A DNA stretch of 64,000 bases from Catenovulum adriaticum (GCF_026725475.1 NZ_CP109965.1:806001-870000); one strand, 5' to 3'; positions 36,809 to 45,444 are shown, counted from the stretch's first letter. Program-made: numbers and translations. Notes: generated by a model not told the origin, from the sequence alone.

Positions 36809-37225
36809 TTATTTTGATTGTTTTTGTTTTTCTATTAAAAGATCGCCTTTAGAACGTAATTTTTTCTTATCTCGTAGATGCGCAAAAGGGTCGTGTTCAT
36901 TGGTACGGTTTTTTGGTAGCGACGCTTGTTTAGAATTGGCTTGTTTAGACGCTTGCGTTAGCTTAGTTGCTCGCTTGGATTTAAGGCTATATTTTATATA
37001 CAGCAAATAACTCACAACGATGGCCAGTATTAAACACCACTTAGCTATGAGCACATAACCTAAATATTGTGTTTGCTTAGTTGTATTTAAATACTCATTT
37101 ATATCGTGGCTAATAAATTGCAAAATGGTAAGTGCAATAATGATTAACAAACCGAGAACAATTTGTTTGCCAAATTTAAGCCAAATACTGGCTAATATAC
37201 TGAGCCTTAATAAGGGTTTAAACAC
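36809..37225 (-). CDS. Unknown two-TM membrane protein
   Basis: A 138-residue protein that I do not recognise. Two hydrophobic segments (about residues 22-43 and 58-80) are separated by a short polar loop (SHDINEYLNTTKQTQ). The cytoplasmic tail is strongly basic, rich in K, Q and S, and ends DKKKLRSKGDLLIEKQKQSK. It sits 13 bp after a small unknown protein and 10 bp before the yheT-like gene, so a link to that hydrolase is possible. Confidence 0.65.
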   Translation of the reverse strand: MFKPLLRLSILASIWLKFGKQIVLGLLIIIALTILQFISHDINEYLNTTKQTQYLGYVLIAKWCLILAIVVSYLLYIKYSLKSKRATKLTQASKQANSKQASLPKNRTNEHDPFAHLRDKKKLRSKGDLLIEKQKQSK

Positions 37226-37238
37226 GAGCAGCCACCTA

Positions 37239-37475
37239 TTAAATCCACCAACCTAGACCTAGTACCGCAGCCACCGCCAATAAGCCTTTCTCTTTTATTC
37301 GGCCACGTATTTTATCTTCTTCTTCCTTTACGATAACTTCTAAATCATCTGGTGCTAATTCATCTGCTTTACGCCCAGCAAGAATAATACGAGAATTTGC
37401 CGCCTGAATGGCTGACTCACGGATTTTTTTATCCAAGTTTTTCGAAATACTTTTTACTGGGTTGGTCAATTTCAT
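37239..37475 (-). CDS. Small unknown protein with C-terminal hydrophobic anchor
   Basis: A 78-residue protein beginning MKLTNPVKSISKNLDKKIRE. It is mostly charged helix (ELAPDDLEVIVKEEEDKIR) and ends in a hydrophobic stretch LLAVAAVLGLGWWI, so it may be tail-anchored. I use the ATG at 37475 rather than the upstream TTG at 37490. Part of the same minus-strand series as the neighbouring two-TM protein; the pair looks like a conserved lineage-specific unit, function unknown. Confidence 0.6.
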   Translation of the reverse strand: MKLTNPVKSISKNLDKKIRESAIQAANSRIILAGRKADELAPDDLEVIVKEEEDKIRGRIKEKGLLAVAAVLGLGWWI

Positions 37476-37536
37476 ACAGGCACCGCTCAATTAATCGTTA
37501 TCACTTTAAGGTTTATAATGACAAGCAAAAAATACA

Positions 37537-37947
37537 TTAGTGATTTTGAATAAAGTGTAGCCAAGCTTTAACCACTTTTTCAAAGTCATCGATGCCACAT
37601 CCATTTTTCAACGATTCAGGATCTAGCTCGCTCATATCATCTGACTGGTTAGTATCTTCATCGTCAGCTGCGTCTTCAGGATCTTTTAGTTCAGGCTTTT
37701 CAAGTGGTGAAGCATTGGTTTGAATGACTGCCTCATCTTGATTTAAATATAGGCTGTATTCAGAGCCAGCAATTTTATGGTCGTTTAATTGGCGTTTCTT
37801 TAATTGGGTTATTAAATTAAGCAGCTCAACAATTTGTGTTTTGTCTGTTGCTAATTGATACGTTAACCAATGGCCAAAGTATTCTTGTTCAGTTGAAAAC
37901 TCTGCTTCAAAATAGCCATCGGGCGTGCGATAAAAGTCGTATTCCAC
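37537..37947 (-). CDS. yacL: YacL family protein (UPF0231)
   Basis: The N-terminus VEYDFYRTPDGYFEAEFSTE followed by FGHWL matches the UPF0231/YacL family, whose members begin MDYEFLRD. I choose GTG at 37947 (136 residues) because AGGTGG lies six bases upstream and the alignment starts there; the open frame extends to a TTG at 37977. The middle is acidic (DPEDAADDEDTNQSDD) and longer than in E. coli YacL (120 residues). Function unknown. Confidence 0.8.
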   Translation of the reverse strand: MEYDFYRTPDGYFEAEFSTEQEYFGHWLTYQLATDKTQIVELLNLITQLKKRQLNDHKIAGSEYSLYLNQDEAVIQTNASPLEKPELKDPEDAADDEDTNQSDDMSELDPESLKNGCGIDDFEKVVKAWLHFIQNH

Positions 37948-38146
37948 TTGATTCCACCTCAACCAATATAATGACAAATCAAGATCTTAATTTAAAGCTT
38001 GAGTCATTTTGGTATTCATTAATTCTAACCGCTAAATTTAACATAGCATAGGCAAAAGAATAAGCGGTTTTTAGATAAGATGTGATCTAAACGTGAGGAA
38101 AACGGAAGGACGCGCAAATCTTATACAAACTTGCGCATATTTAGAG

Positions 38147-38287
38147 TTAACATTGCTCTGAATCTGAATGGGCAATTTTAGTTAAAAATAACCAAACGTA
38201 GTAACCGCACAAACCTAATACAATACTTAACCCAAGTAGCGAACCCCAAACTACAGGATCGGCTAGTAACATTTGTAAGCTGCTCAT
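38147..38287 (-). CDS. DUF3149-like small membrane protein (46 aa)
   Basis: Translates to 46 residues starting MSSLQMLLADPVVWGSLLGL and ending KIAHSDSEQC, with one hydrophobic helix (about 14-36). The LLADPVVWGSLLGL...GYYVWLF pattern matches the DUF3149 family of tiny membrane proteins in gammaproteobacteria. AGAGGTG lies just upstream of the ATG. Function unknown. The flanking intervals (37978-38146 and 38288-38434) show nothing else. Confidence 0.75.
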   Translation of the reverse strand: MSSLQMLLADPVVWGSLLGLSIVLGLCGYYVWLFLTKIAHSDSEQC

Positions 38288-38434
38288 CACTCACCTCTAT
38301 ATAATTTGATTAATTAAACTCAATACAGAATAACCAATTTGTTTACTTAAGAGATGAGCTAGATCAATTTTTGTTATCCGCTAAATGCCAATAGCGCTTA
38401 ATATTGATTTAGATCAATATATTAAAATTTGGGC

Positions 38435-39091
38435 TTAAAATAAACTATGTTGTACCTGCGATAAGTTATCAAACACTCGGAAAGCCTGCTTTTCAATATG
38501 TGTTTCAATTGGCAATAAATCTGGAATAATAACGGTTTGGCAGCCTGCTCTTATGGCGGCTAAGGCGCCTGGGTTAGAGTCTTCAAAAACTAATGCTTGT
38601 TGGGGGGTAATATTTAATTTTTGACAAGCTGTTTGATAACACTCAGGCGATGGTTTGGCATGGGTGACATCATCTCCAGAAATCACCACGTCAAAATCAG
38701 CCAAGTAGGATAAATTAGCAAAATTTTCTAAAATAGAAGCCTGTCGTGCTGATGTAACTAAACCTAACTTGAGGCCAGAATTTTTTAAACGCTCGAATAG
38801 AGCGGTAAACCCGGGTTTTATTGGCATGTTTTGCGCTTTTTCAGCACTGATATAATTGCGGAAAAACTGGATGAAAGGCGTCATGTCAAAATCTTCACCA
38901 AACATTTTTTGTGCAATTTGATAGCACTCAACGGAACGAACGCCGACAAAATCTTGATACATTTGGTGGGTGAAATGCTGGTTAAAGTGTTGCGCGCTGG
39001 CAACCCAAGCTTGACTATATAAACTTTCACTATCAAAAATAGTGCCGTCCATATCAAATAAAACGGCTTTTAAATCAGATATTTTGGACAT
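38435..39091 (-). CDS. HAD-IA family hydrolase (phosphoglucomutase/phosphatase-like)
   Basis: A 218-residue HAD enzyme. Motif I is LFDMDGTIFDSE (Asp13, Asp15), motif II LVTSARQ, motif III Lys in HAKPSPE, motif IV FEDSNPGALAA. The cap domain follows motif I (type C1). It resembles sugar-phosphate phosphatases (YniC/GS1 type) and beta-phosphoglucomutases; substrate cannot be fixed. It lies 86 bp after a GGCT-like gene on the same strand. Confidence 0.85.
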   Translation of the reverse strand: MSKISDLKAVLFDMDGTIFDSESLYSQAWVASAQHFNQHFTHQMYQDFVGVRSVECYQIAQKMFGEDFDMTPFIQFFRNYISAEKAQNMPIKPGFTALFERLKNSGLKLGLVTSARQASILENFANLSYLADFDVVISGDDVTHAKPSPECYQTACQKLNITPQQALVFEDSNPGALAAIRAGCQTVIIPDLLPIETHIEKQAFRVFDNLSQVQHSLF

Positions 39092-39177
39092 AAGGTGGGT
39101 AATTTTATTCCTCTAATTAGTGGTTTATATTCAAGGTTTTAGGTTTTGAACCTTAATTTAAATATTCATTTTAATGT

Positions 39178-39597
39178 TTAGCTCTTGAGCTTATTAAAAC
39201 CATTATAATGAGTTAAAAATGTTTGTAATCCATCTTGTTCAAATTTTTTGACGGACCACGCATTCAAACTCAAAAGATGTTCAAATTCTGGCCTCAAAAT
39301 ATAGCAATCGGCTTGTATGTACGTTTGGTCATTTAATTCTACAGGGTGAGAAAGGCGCAGGTAACATTGGCCTTCAAATTTATCTAGTAAAGCAATATCT
39401 GCGTCTGAAACATGATAATAAACTAAACCTTGAGTTTGAGCATTTTGGCTGGGAATAATCGCAGGATAAGACCGATTTTTAATACTGTATCTAGCAAAGC
39501 CGGCTAGCCTTGCAGGGGTGCTACGATAAGTCTGACTGACAATACTTTGCCAAACTTGAGCGTACATCAAAGACCCATATGTAAATATATTTGTCAT
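39178..39597 (-). CDS. Gamma-glutamylcyclotransferase-like (AIG2/GGCT) protein
   Basis: A 139-residue protein with the substrate-loop motif FTYGSLM (Tyr7-Gly8-Ser9-Leu10-Met11) at the N-terminus and the family's LDKFEGQCYLR block, in which Glu is the catalytic acid/base. The fold removes gamma-glutamyl groups as 5-oxoproline, but many bacterial members are uncharacterised. Lies 28 bp downstream of yciA and is probably co-transcribed with it. Confidence 0.83.
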   Translation of the reverse strand: MTNIFTYGSLMYAQVWQSIVSQTYRSTPARLAGFARYSIKNRSYPAIIPSQNAQTQGLVYYHVSDADIALLDKFEGQCYLRLSHPVELNDQTYIQADCYILRPEFEHLLSLNAWSVKKFEQDGLQTFLTHYNGFNKLKS

Positions 39598-39625
39598 TTC
39601 ATCCCCGCACCAAAATTTAGGTAAG

Positions 39626-40024
39626 TTATTCGCGAATTACTTTGTGTTTTTCGCCGTTGTCGTTAACTGCTACATAAGTAAATTCACCCTGACATACTTT
39701 AAAACTTGCTTTAGATGGCAAATTGCTTCTCAGGACAGGTTCAACCCATACTTCTAGTGTGATTTTTAATGAGGTATTGCCCACGTGACTGACAGTTCCG
39801 TAGCAACTAAAAATATCTCCAACGTGGACAGGTTTGATAAAACGTATACCATCAACTGAAACAGTGACAGTGCGACTTTTAGCGACGGCTTTAGCCATCA
39901 TGCCTCCGGCAATATCCATTTGTGACATAATCCAGCCACCAAAAATATCTCCGTTTGCATTGGTATCTGCAGGCATGGCTTGTGTTCTTAAAATTAATTC
40001 GCCTTCAGCTTGTATATCGCCCAT
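39626..40024 (-). CDS. yciA: Acyl-CoA thioesterase YciA
   Basis: A single hotdog-fold domain of 132 residues. The block MPADTNANGDIFGGWIMSQM is nearly identical to E. coli YciA and carries the catalytic Asp. I use the ATG at 40024, which has GAGGAA directly upstream, rather than the open TTG at 40045. It hydrolyses acyl-CoA thioesters to free acid and CoA in the cytoplasm. Confidence 0.92.
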   Translation of the reverse strand: MGDIQAEGELILRTQAMPADTNANGDIFGGWIMSQMDIAGGMMAKAVAKSRTVTVSVDGIRFIKPVHVGDIFSCYGTVSHVGNTSLKITLEVWVEPVLRSNLPSKASFKVCQGEFTYVAVNDNGEKHKVIRE

Positions 40025-40266
40025 TTTTTCCTCGTTTTTTATCAATATCGCTCAGATGGATACTCGTAAGGGTTATCCAGAGTTTAGGTTGTATAACATT
40101 GTGACTTATTTCATAGTTTGCTTTAAATAATAAATGTTAATAATGACTATGTCCTCCCTGTTTATGATTTACTTTGCTGTTTGTGTTTAGAGATAACAGG
40201 TGAAGTCATCTCGTTAACTTGTTAAAATTAGCTGCTCGTTTTTTTGGAAGTATATAAGAGGTTAAT

Positions 40267-40638
40267 GTGAAATCATTATTGATTAAAGGTGTACGTGAAG
40301 GTTTGGGGCGAGTGATCGCATTTATTAGTTTTGTAACCCGCCCCAAGCGTATCAAGCGAGATGAGGCCTCACAAAAACAAGTTAATCTAGATGTGAAAAA
40401 TTTAGCTTTGTATCAGTTTTATGGCTGCCCATTTTGTATTAAAACTCGTCGAACCATTCATAAGCTTAATTTACCCATGACTTACAAAGATGCGAGTAAA
40501 GCACCTTATCGACAAGAATTAGAACAAGGTGGTGGTCGCGTAAAAGTACCTTGTTTAAAAATTGAAGAGCAAGGTGCCGTCCGATGGATGTATGAATCTA
40601 ATGACATTATTGATTATTTAAACCAAAGGTTTGCTTAA
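40267..40638 (+). CDS. Glutaredoxin/GST-N domain protein
   Basis: A 123-residue protein starting at GTG (40267), with AGAGG upstream. A short basic N-terminal region that may be membrane-associated (about 1-30) precedes a thioredoxin-fold domain with the redox motif Cys54-Pro-Phe-Cys57 (YGCPFC). VKVPCLKIEE includes the cis-proline. Similar proteins are annotated as glutathione S-transferase N-terminal domain or glutaredoxin. Its stop overlaps the start of the next gene (TAATG), indicating translational coupling. Confidence 0.85.
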   Translation: MKSLLIKGVREGLGRVIAFISFVTRPKRIKRDEASQKQVNLDVKNLALYQFYGCPFCIKTRRTIHKLNLPMTYKDASKAPYRQELEQGGGRVKVPCLKIEEQGAVRWMYESNDIIDYLNQRFA

Positions 40639-41093
40639 TGAATGATTTACCTATTTGGCTGAATACTCAAGCAATAGCCAATGATGAGCTTCTAATGCGG
40701 TACTTTACGCAATTAGAAGCTTGGTTAAATTTTCAAGGGATGTCCGCCAATTGGTATTCTGATGAACTCGCAATGATTCATCATAAATTTAAATTAATCG
40801 GTTTGTCTGAGTTCGAACATTTAAAGCAAGACGTTATTCAAATTAACGGTCATAAAAGTGAGCAGTTAAGCGACAATCAATGGACTTCGCTTAACTTAAG
40901 TTTAAAAAATTCTAAGCAGGATAATTTGCTGTTCCAGGCTATTTATCAGCTCAAAAATCACCAAGTTGAGTTAATAATTGCCTTTACACCAGCCATTAAA
41001 ACTTTGTGTCAAAATAAAACATTTTCAACAAATGTTTTTAATACGGCTTTGTTTGAGTTTGCGAAGCGGACACGAGAGTTGAGCCTTCAATAA
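40638..41093 (+). CDS. Unknown protein coupled to the glutaredoxin-like gene
   Basis: A 151-residue soluble protein that I do not recognise. Its start overlaps the preceding stop by one base, so it is translated with the glutaredoxin-like protein. It has mixed helix/strand composition, no signal peptide, and one cysteine near the C-terminus (IKTLCQN). It converges on ruvX with only 2 bp between the stops. Confidence 0.7.
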   Translation: MNDLPIWLNTQAIANDELLMRYFTQLEAWLNFQGMSANWYSDELAMIHHKFKLIGLSEFEHLKQDVIQINGHKSEQLSDNQWTSLNLSLKNSKQDNLLFQAIYQLKNHQVELIIAFTPAIKTLCQNKTFSTNVFNTALFEFAKRTRELSLQ

Positions 41094-41095
41094 AT

Positions 41096-41536
41096 TTAGC
41101 CATATAAGTTTTCAAACCAACTCATTAATATAATTTCTGCCGATTTAGAATCAATTTTTTCTTTAGTTAAATTTTTATAACCGCCCACTTCAAACAAATA
41201 AGCTTTTGCATCAACTGTGGTTAACCTTTCATCCCAAGTTTCTACCTGATAACCAAAGCGGCCATGCAGACGATTCGCAAATTTTTTAGCTCTTTGTGTT
41301 ATATCTTGCTCGGTGCCATCCATATTAAGTGGTAATCCCACTAATAATAAATCGGGTTTCCAATCATTTAATTGTTGTTCTATTAGCGCCCAATTAGGTA
41401 TGCCATCTCTTGCTTTAATTGCTGGCATTGACCGGGTTGAATAAGACATTTCTTGGCCAATGGCAACACCAATGCTTTTCATGCCAAAATCAAAAGCCAT
41501 TACGCACCTTTGACCTATAGGGGTTTTGTTTGTCAT
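41096..41536 (-). CDS. ruvX: Holliday junction resolvase-like YqgF/RuvX
   Basis: A 146-residue RNase H-fold nuclease: MAFDFGMKSIGVA (catalytic Asp), LLVGLPLNMDGTE, DERLTT and a C-terminal DSKSAEIIL. In E. coli YqgF acts in pre-16S rRNA processing and antitermination. It follows yqgE on the same strand after 90 bp, the standard arrangement. Confidence 0.94.
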   Translation of the reverse strand: MTNKTPIGQRCVMAFDFGMKSIGVAIGQEMSYSTRSMPAIKARDGIPNWALIEQQLNDWKPDLLLVGLPLNMDGTEQDITQRAKKFANRLHGRFGYQVETWDERLTTVDAKAYLFEVGGYKNLTKEKIDSKSAEIILMSWFENLYG

Positions 41537-41626
41537 TTATGTTTCACTTACAGTGTTGTTCAATTTATTTACAAAAGGCTAGCTAATTTAGCCTCTAGAT
41601 TTTAGTTAGACGTTAGGGTAATTGAT

Positions 41627-42184
41627 TTATGCGTGGCCAATATCGTCACTCATTTGCCATGGTGAAAAGCCTAACTTTTCAGTCGCTTTTTGCCAACGCG
41701 CATGGATGGGAGTAGAAAATAGTAGCTCTTTATCGGCTGCGATCGTAATCCAACTGTTTTCAAGTAACTCTTGTTCTAATTGTCCAGCTTGCCAGCCAGC
41801 GTAACCTAGACAAATTAAAAAGTTATCTGGCTGATGCTCACCGCCAATCGCTTCTAATATATCTTTCGATGTGGTCACCATTAATTCATCCGATAATTCT
41901 AATGAGCTTTTCCAAATATCTTGTGGTGTATGTAAAATAAAGCCTCGCTCAGCACTGACAGGACCGCCTGCATAAACAGGAATATCAGGATCTATGTGTT
42001 TATTGTTAGTGCCATCGCTTACTTGCGCTAACAATTCACTAATTGACATTTCCATTGGTTGGTTAATGATAATGCCCATCGCTCCTTTTTCATTATGTTC
42101 ACAAATGTAGGTAACGCTGCGCGAAAAATAAGGGTCTTGCATTGACGGCATCGCAATTAATAAATGATTTTGTAAACTTTGCAT
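41627..42184 (-). CDS. yqgE: YqgE/AlgH family protein (UPF0301)
   Basis: A 185-residue protein beginning MQSLQNHLLIAMPSMQDPYF, the typical UPF0301 N-terminus, followed by NEKGAMGIIINQP and YAGGPV. AGGA lies properly upstream of the ATG. Function is poorly defined. Nearly always next to ruvX, as here. Confidence 0.94.
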   Translation of the reverse strand: MQSLQNHLLIAMPSMQDPYFSRSVTYICEHNEKGAMGIIINQPMEMSISELLAQVSDGTNNKHIDPDIPVYAGGPVSAERGFILHTPQDIWKSSLELSDELMVTTSKDILEAIGGEHQPDNFLICLGYAGWQAGQLEQELLENSWITIAADKELLFSTPIHARWQKATEKLGFSPWQMSDDIGHA

Positions 42185-42231
42185 TGTTATCCTAAAAGCT
42201 GTTTGATTTAAAATGGGGCTTAATCGATTAT

Positions 42232-43152
42232 TTATTCGTTTAAGGGTGTCACTTGTTTCAGATTATTTAAACTCACAGTTTTACTGATTTCAAAAAATGA
42301 GCGGATATAAGCCTTGTTTTTTTCACGTGATTTAATAGCAGCATAAAGCTTACTTTGCATGCCGGATTGCGTTAATGCAATGGTTTTTACTAAACCTTGT
42401 TGCTCGTATTCATTCACAGCCCAAGACGGCAGCGCAGCAACACCTAAATCAGCCGTGACCATTTGTAAAATCATTAATGTTTGATCAACTGTTTTAATTT
42501 TAGCAGGCTGGCAATTAGCAGGTAGCAATAAATATTTAAATATATCTAAGCGACTTGGTGAAACAGGATAGGTCAGCAGAGTTTGATCGGTTAAATCTTC
42601 TGCAGTAATAAATTTTTTTTGTGCCAACGGGTGAGATGGCGATGTTACTAAGACCATCTCAAAACTAAATAAGGGTTCAAAATGAAAATTTTTTGACTCA
42701 AATGTATCCGCTGTAATCACTAAATCTAAATCACCTTGCGTTAATCCGGGCATGGCATCAAAGGTATATTCACTATCAAAAGCTAACTCTATCATTGGCC
42801 ATGCATTATGAAATTGGCTAATAGCTGGCATTAACCACTGAAAACAACTATGGCATTCAATAGCGAGTCTAAGTGTTCCTTTATCTTGGTGTTGTATATC
42901 TTGAATCCGAGCCTGAGTATCTAAAATTTTAGGTAAAACATCGTCAGCTAATTTGAGTAATAGTTCTCCTTCAATTGTAAACTTAATAGGTGATGTTTTA
43001 CGCAGATAAATAGGGTTGCCTACTCGGCTTTCTAGCTCTTTTAGCTGGTGGGACAAGGCCGATGCAGTGGTATGTAGCCACTGAGCTGACTTGGCTAAAC
43101 TGCCTGTTTGTGCCAGTGCTCTAATGGTTTTAAGGTGCTTAATTTCAATCAT
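42232..43152 (-). CDS. metR: LysR-family methionine regulator MetR
   Basis: A 306-residue LysR-type regulator with N-terminal winged helix (GSLAKSAQWLHTTASALSHQ) and a periplasmic-binding-fold effector domain. The N-terminus MIEIKHLKTIRALAQTGSLA is the MetR signature. MetR uses homocysteine as co-activator and controls metE and other methionine genes. It is divergent from a MetE-N-domain-like gene and its start overlaps a perfect MetR-type site, supporting autoregulation. Confidence 0.92.
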   Translation of the reverse strand: MIEIKHLKTIRALAQTGSLAKSAQWLHTTASALSHQLKELESRVGNPIYLRKTSPIKFTIEGELLLKLADDVLPKILDTQARIQDIQHQDKGTLRLAIECHSCFQWLMPAISQFHNAWPMIELAFDSEYTFDAMPGLTQGDLDLVITADTFESKNFHFEPLFSFEMVLVTSPSHPLAQKKFITAEDLTDQTLLTYPVSPSRLDIFKYLLLPANCQPAKIKTVDQTLMILQMVTADLGVAALPSWAVNEYEQQGLVKTIALTQSGMQSKLYAAIKSREKNKAYIRSFFEISKTVSLNNLKQVTPLNE

Positions 43153-43195
43153 GAATTATATTCAACTTTATTTTGAATATGTTGAGATATACTCA
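43152..43195. promoter_or_regulatory. MetR operator region
   Basis: TGAATTATATTCA (43152-43164) fits the MetR consensus TGAAnnnnnTTCA perfectly and overlaps the first base of metR. A second palindrome, TGAGATATACTCA (43183-43195), differs from the consensus at two half-site positions. Both lie in the 101-bp gap between metR and the divergent gene, where paired MetR sites are expected. Confidence 0.75.
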
Positions 43196-43253
43196 TTTTA
43201 TTGTTTATTGCAACATAGTGCAATCCAGTTAAATAATTTAAGCGAATAGACAT

Positions 43254-44243
43254 ATGAAAATACACAGCTTGGTTGACTCAAATGCCGCGGAATCATTGAA
43301 TGAGCAAGTTTTAAACTCAGCATTTCAAATTAAATACCTTCATTGGCATCAGCAAATGGCAGCTGAGATGGATTTACTCACGTTAAATTGCAATGATTTA
43401 AACAAAGGTTTAAATCATCCTAAAGCTTGTCTATTAACGCACACATTAGCCATGTTTGGTATTAACCAAGTAGATACGGTAATCACTCAAAAGACACAAT
43501 TTAAATTAAATATCAATCATTTATTAAATGATATTGCCCAAGCTAAAGTTTATCAAAAGTCACTTAAGATTAATTTAATCGGGCCACTTGAGTTGCTATG
43601 TTTAATGAAAATTGAAGATAGCACCAAAGCAGCAGTTTTAGAAAAACTAGTACCGCTATATCAACAGCTGTTAACGGAACTAAACAGTGCGGATGTCGAT
43701 TGGATTCAGTTACAAGAGTCGGTCTTAACGGGATCAGACGATAATCAACAACTGGAATACGAACAACAATTAATTAAGGTTTGTCAGGCATTATCAACTG
43801 TTGAACGACCAAAATTAATACTTAAATCTAGTTTTATTCAAACCTTAATCGAAGAGGGCAGGAAAGCAAGGTTGGATAATCTACTACCTATATTGTCGCT
43901 AGAAGGGATTCAAATAAATGCTAGCCACAAAAACTTTAATTGGTCTTTACTATTAACGTTAGTTTCTCAAATTAAGGTTATCTCAGTGGCGGTTGTTCAA
44001 GGCGGCGTTACACAAAAAACGAACTTAGCTGACTTACTCAGGCAAATACAGCCGATATACGATGAGTTGATGGATAATTTATGGTTAACCACTGAGTTTT
44101 CAGCTGAGCGTAATCTGTTTAACGGGCAAAAGTTAACCGAGCTTAATTTGCTAAAAAGTGCATTAATCGACTATGAAATAGATCCTGTGATAGCTTACAG
44201 CAACACTGCTCTAGTCCCATACAGAACTCAGTTACAAGCTTAA
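43254..44243 (+). CDS. Stand-alone MetE N-terminal-domain-like protein
   Basis: A 329-residue protein that resembles only the N-terminal, non-catalytic barrel of MetE. The clearest match is LVPLYQQLLTELNSADVDWI followed by QLQES, equivalent to MetE's [20 protein letters not shown] then IDEP; the acidic pair of IDEP is lost. An earlier segment YLHWHQQMAAEMDLLTL matches MetE RHWQLQQQAGIDLLPV. The N-terminal MetE hairpin GFPRxG..RELK is absent, and the protein stops where the MetE interdomain linker would be. It is an intact frame, divergent from metR with MetR boxes between. Possible roles: partner of MesD, regulator, or decaying relic. No catalytic zinc site is present. Confidence 0.72.
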   Translation: MKIHSLVDSNAAESLNEQVLNSAFQIKYLHWHQQMAAEMDLLTLNCNDLNKGLNHPKACLLTHTLAMFGINQVDTVITQKTQFKLNINHLLNDIAQAKVYQKSLKINLIGPLELLCLMKIEDSTKAAVLEKLVPLYQQLLTELNSADVDWIQLQESVLTGSDDNQQLEYEQQLIKVCQALSTVERPKLILKSSFIQTLIEEGRKARLDNLLPILSLEGIQINASHKNFNWSLLLTLVSQIKVISVAVVQGGVTQKTNLADLLRQIQPIYDELMDNLWLTTEFSAERNLFNGQKLTELNLLKSALIDYEIDPVIAYSNTALVPYRTQLQA

Positions 44244-44378
44244 CTTTGCACACTAAATGCGCTTTTGGATAATTAATTTGCACGTTAAAGGTGCGTTTAA
44301 TCAAATTGTTAGTGCAATTTGGGTTAAAGCACAAAGCGTTCAATTCAAGCCGGATGTATTATTTAAAGGCGATACGCA

Positions 44379-44489
44379 ATGTATGTGGTTATTTATGCTG
44401 ATTGGCGCTTATTTTGCTTTCTTTTTATATGGGTAGTCGTCGATTACTTTAAATTTAAAGCTATACATAGGAGTATGCGTTTTCAATGA
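44379..44489 (+). CDS. Possible 36-aa leader peptide, one hydrophobic helix
   Basis: ATG at 44379 opens a 36-codon frame MYVVIYADWRLFCFLFIWVV... ending KAIHRSMRFQ, whose TGA overlaps the next start codon as ATGA. AAAGG lies nine bases upstream. The overlap hints at translational coupling, but such short frames arise by chance and no homologue is known to me. Confidence 0.25.
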   Translation: MYVVIYADWRLFCFLFIWVVVDYFKFKAIHRSMRFQ

Positions 44490-45322
44490 GCCGGGTTCAT
44501 TATTTATCGATTGCATTATGTTTAATACTGGCTAGCGTGCTCGTTATTTATATTTCTGTTAAACGTAAAAAAGATAAAAAAAGATTACGCATTGGTTTGC
44601 AGGCCATTATTGACGTTAGAAATTTAATGGTTTTGGTACAGCAACATCGCGGTTGGTCCACGGTTTATACGCTAGGTGATATCAAGGCGCAGGAGCAGCT
44701 TAGGTTACTTAAAAACGATATTCAGCGGCAAAATACAGCGCTTTCAAAAGCTTATCACTTAACTCAATACGACCGCTGGCAAGCGTATGTTGAGCATTGG
44801 CAGCGTTTATCAGAAAAAGCACTTCATTTATCATCCAGCGATAACTTTAAACAGCACACTCAATTGTTGGGCTGTGTATTGTTTTTATTAGAAGACGTTG
44901 CTCATACATACTATTTAACCAACAAAGAGGCATTGCCCGATAAGCTACTGTGGCGAGATTTATTGCAATTGTCTGAATTTATCGGGCAAGCGCGAGCTTT
45001 GGGCACAGCGATGGCGACTATAAAACAGTTTAATCGTGTAGAGCGAAGTAAATTGATTGCACTGAGGCACCAAATAACTGATTTGTCAGAAAACCTCTAC
45101 CAAAGGTTATCGGAGCAAAATTTATCTGAAGATTTGGCCAAAAATGTGACTTACGCAAGTAAATGTACACGCTATTTATGTTCAGCGATAGAGCATGAGT
45201 TAGTTGAAACCAAAGATATAGACATGGATCGAGATAGTTATTTTCAGTTAGCTAGTGACAGTATTAGTGCAATTAACCAGCTATTTGATCAGGAATTAAA
45301 GCGAATTGAATTAACGATGTAA
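44486..45322 (+). CDS. Membrane protein with NIT-like sensory region
   Basis: A 278-residue protein with one N-terminal TM (about residues 6-25), a basic stretch (KRKKDKKRLR) and then a largely helical region. The segment LVQQHRGWSTVYTLGD (about residues 50-65) resembles the conserved Q-x-x-R-G start of NIT (nitrate/nitrite sensing) domains, and FIGQARALGTAMAT near residue 168 resembles the second half of that domain. There is no kinase, HAMP or methyl-accepting part. Call is tentative. The start ATG follows AGGAG by 12 bases. Confidence 0.5.
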   Translation: MSRVHYLSIALCLILASVLVIYISVKRKKDKKRLRIGLQAIIDVRNLMVLVQQHRGWSTVYTLGDIKAQEQLRLLKNDIQRQNTALSKAYHLTQYDRWQAYVEHWQRLSEKALHLSSSDNFKQHTQLLGCVLFLLEDVAHTYYLTNKEALPDKLLWRDLLQLSEFIGQARALGTAMATIKQFNRVERSKLIALRHQITDLSENLYQRLSEQNLSEDLAKNVTYASKCTRYLCSAIEHELVETKDIDMDRDSYFQLASDSISAINQLFDQELKRIELTM

Positions 45323-45392
45323 ACTATTTTAGGTTGGCTTTTTAATTTGAAAGCGTAACGGTGGCATTCATTAAAAGGTAGACAAAAATCGC

Positions 45393-45430
45393 ATTTGATC
45401 CCTTCATTTGAGTATCTCAAGGGATCAAAT
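45393..45430. terminator. Hairpin between convergent genes
   Basis: Perfect 12-bp arms ATTTGATCCCTT (45393-45404) and AAGGGATCAAAT (45419-45430). It lies between the NIT-like gene and the OmpA lipoprotein gene, which converge. No pronounced T-run; likely a bidirectional terminator. Confidence 0.6.
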
Positions 45431-45444
45431 ACAGTTGGTGCTAA

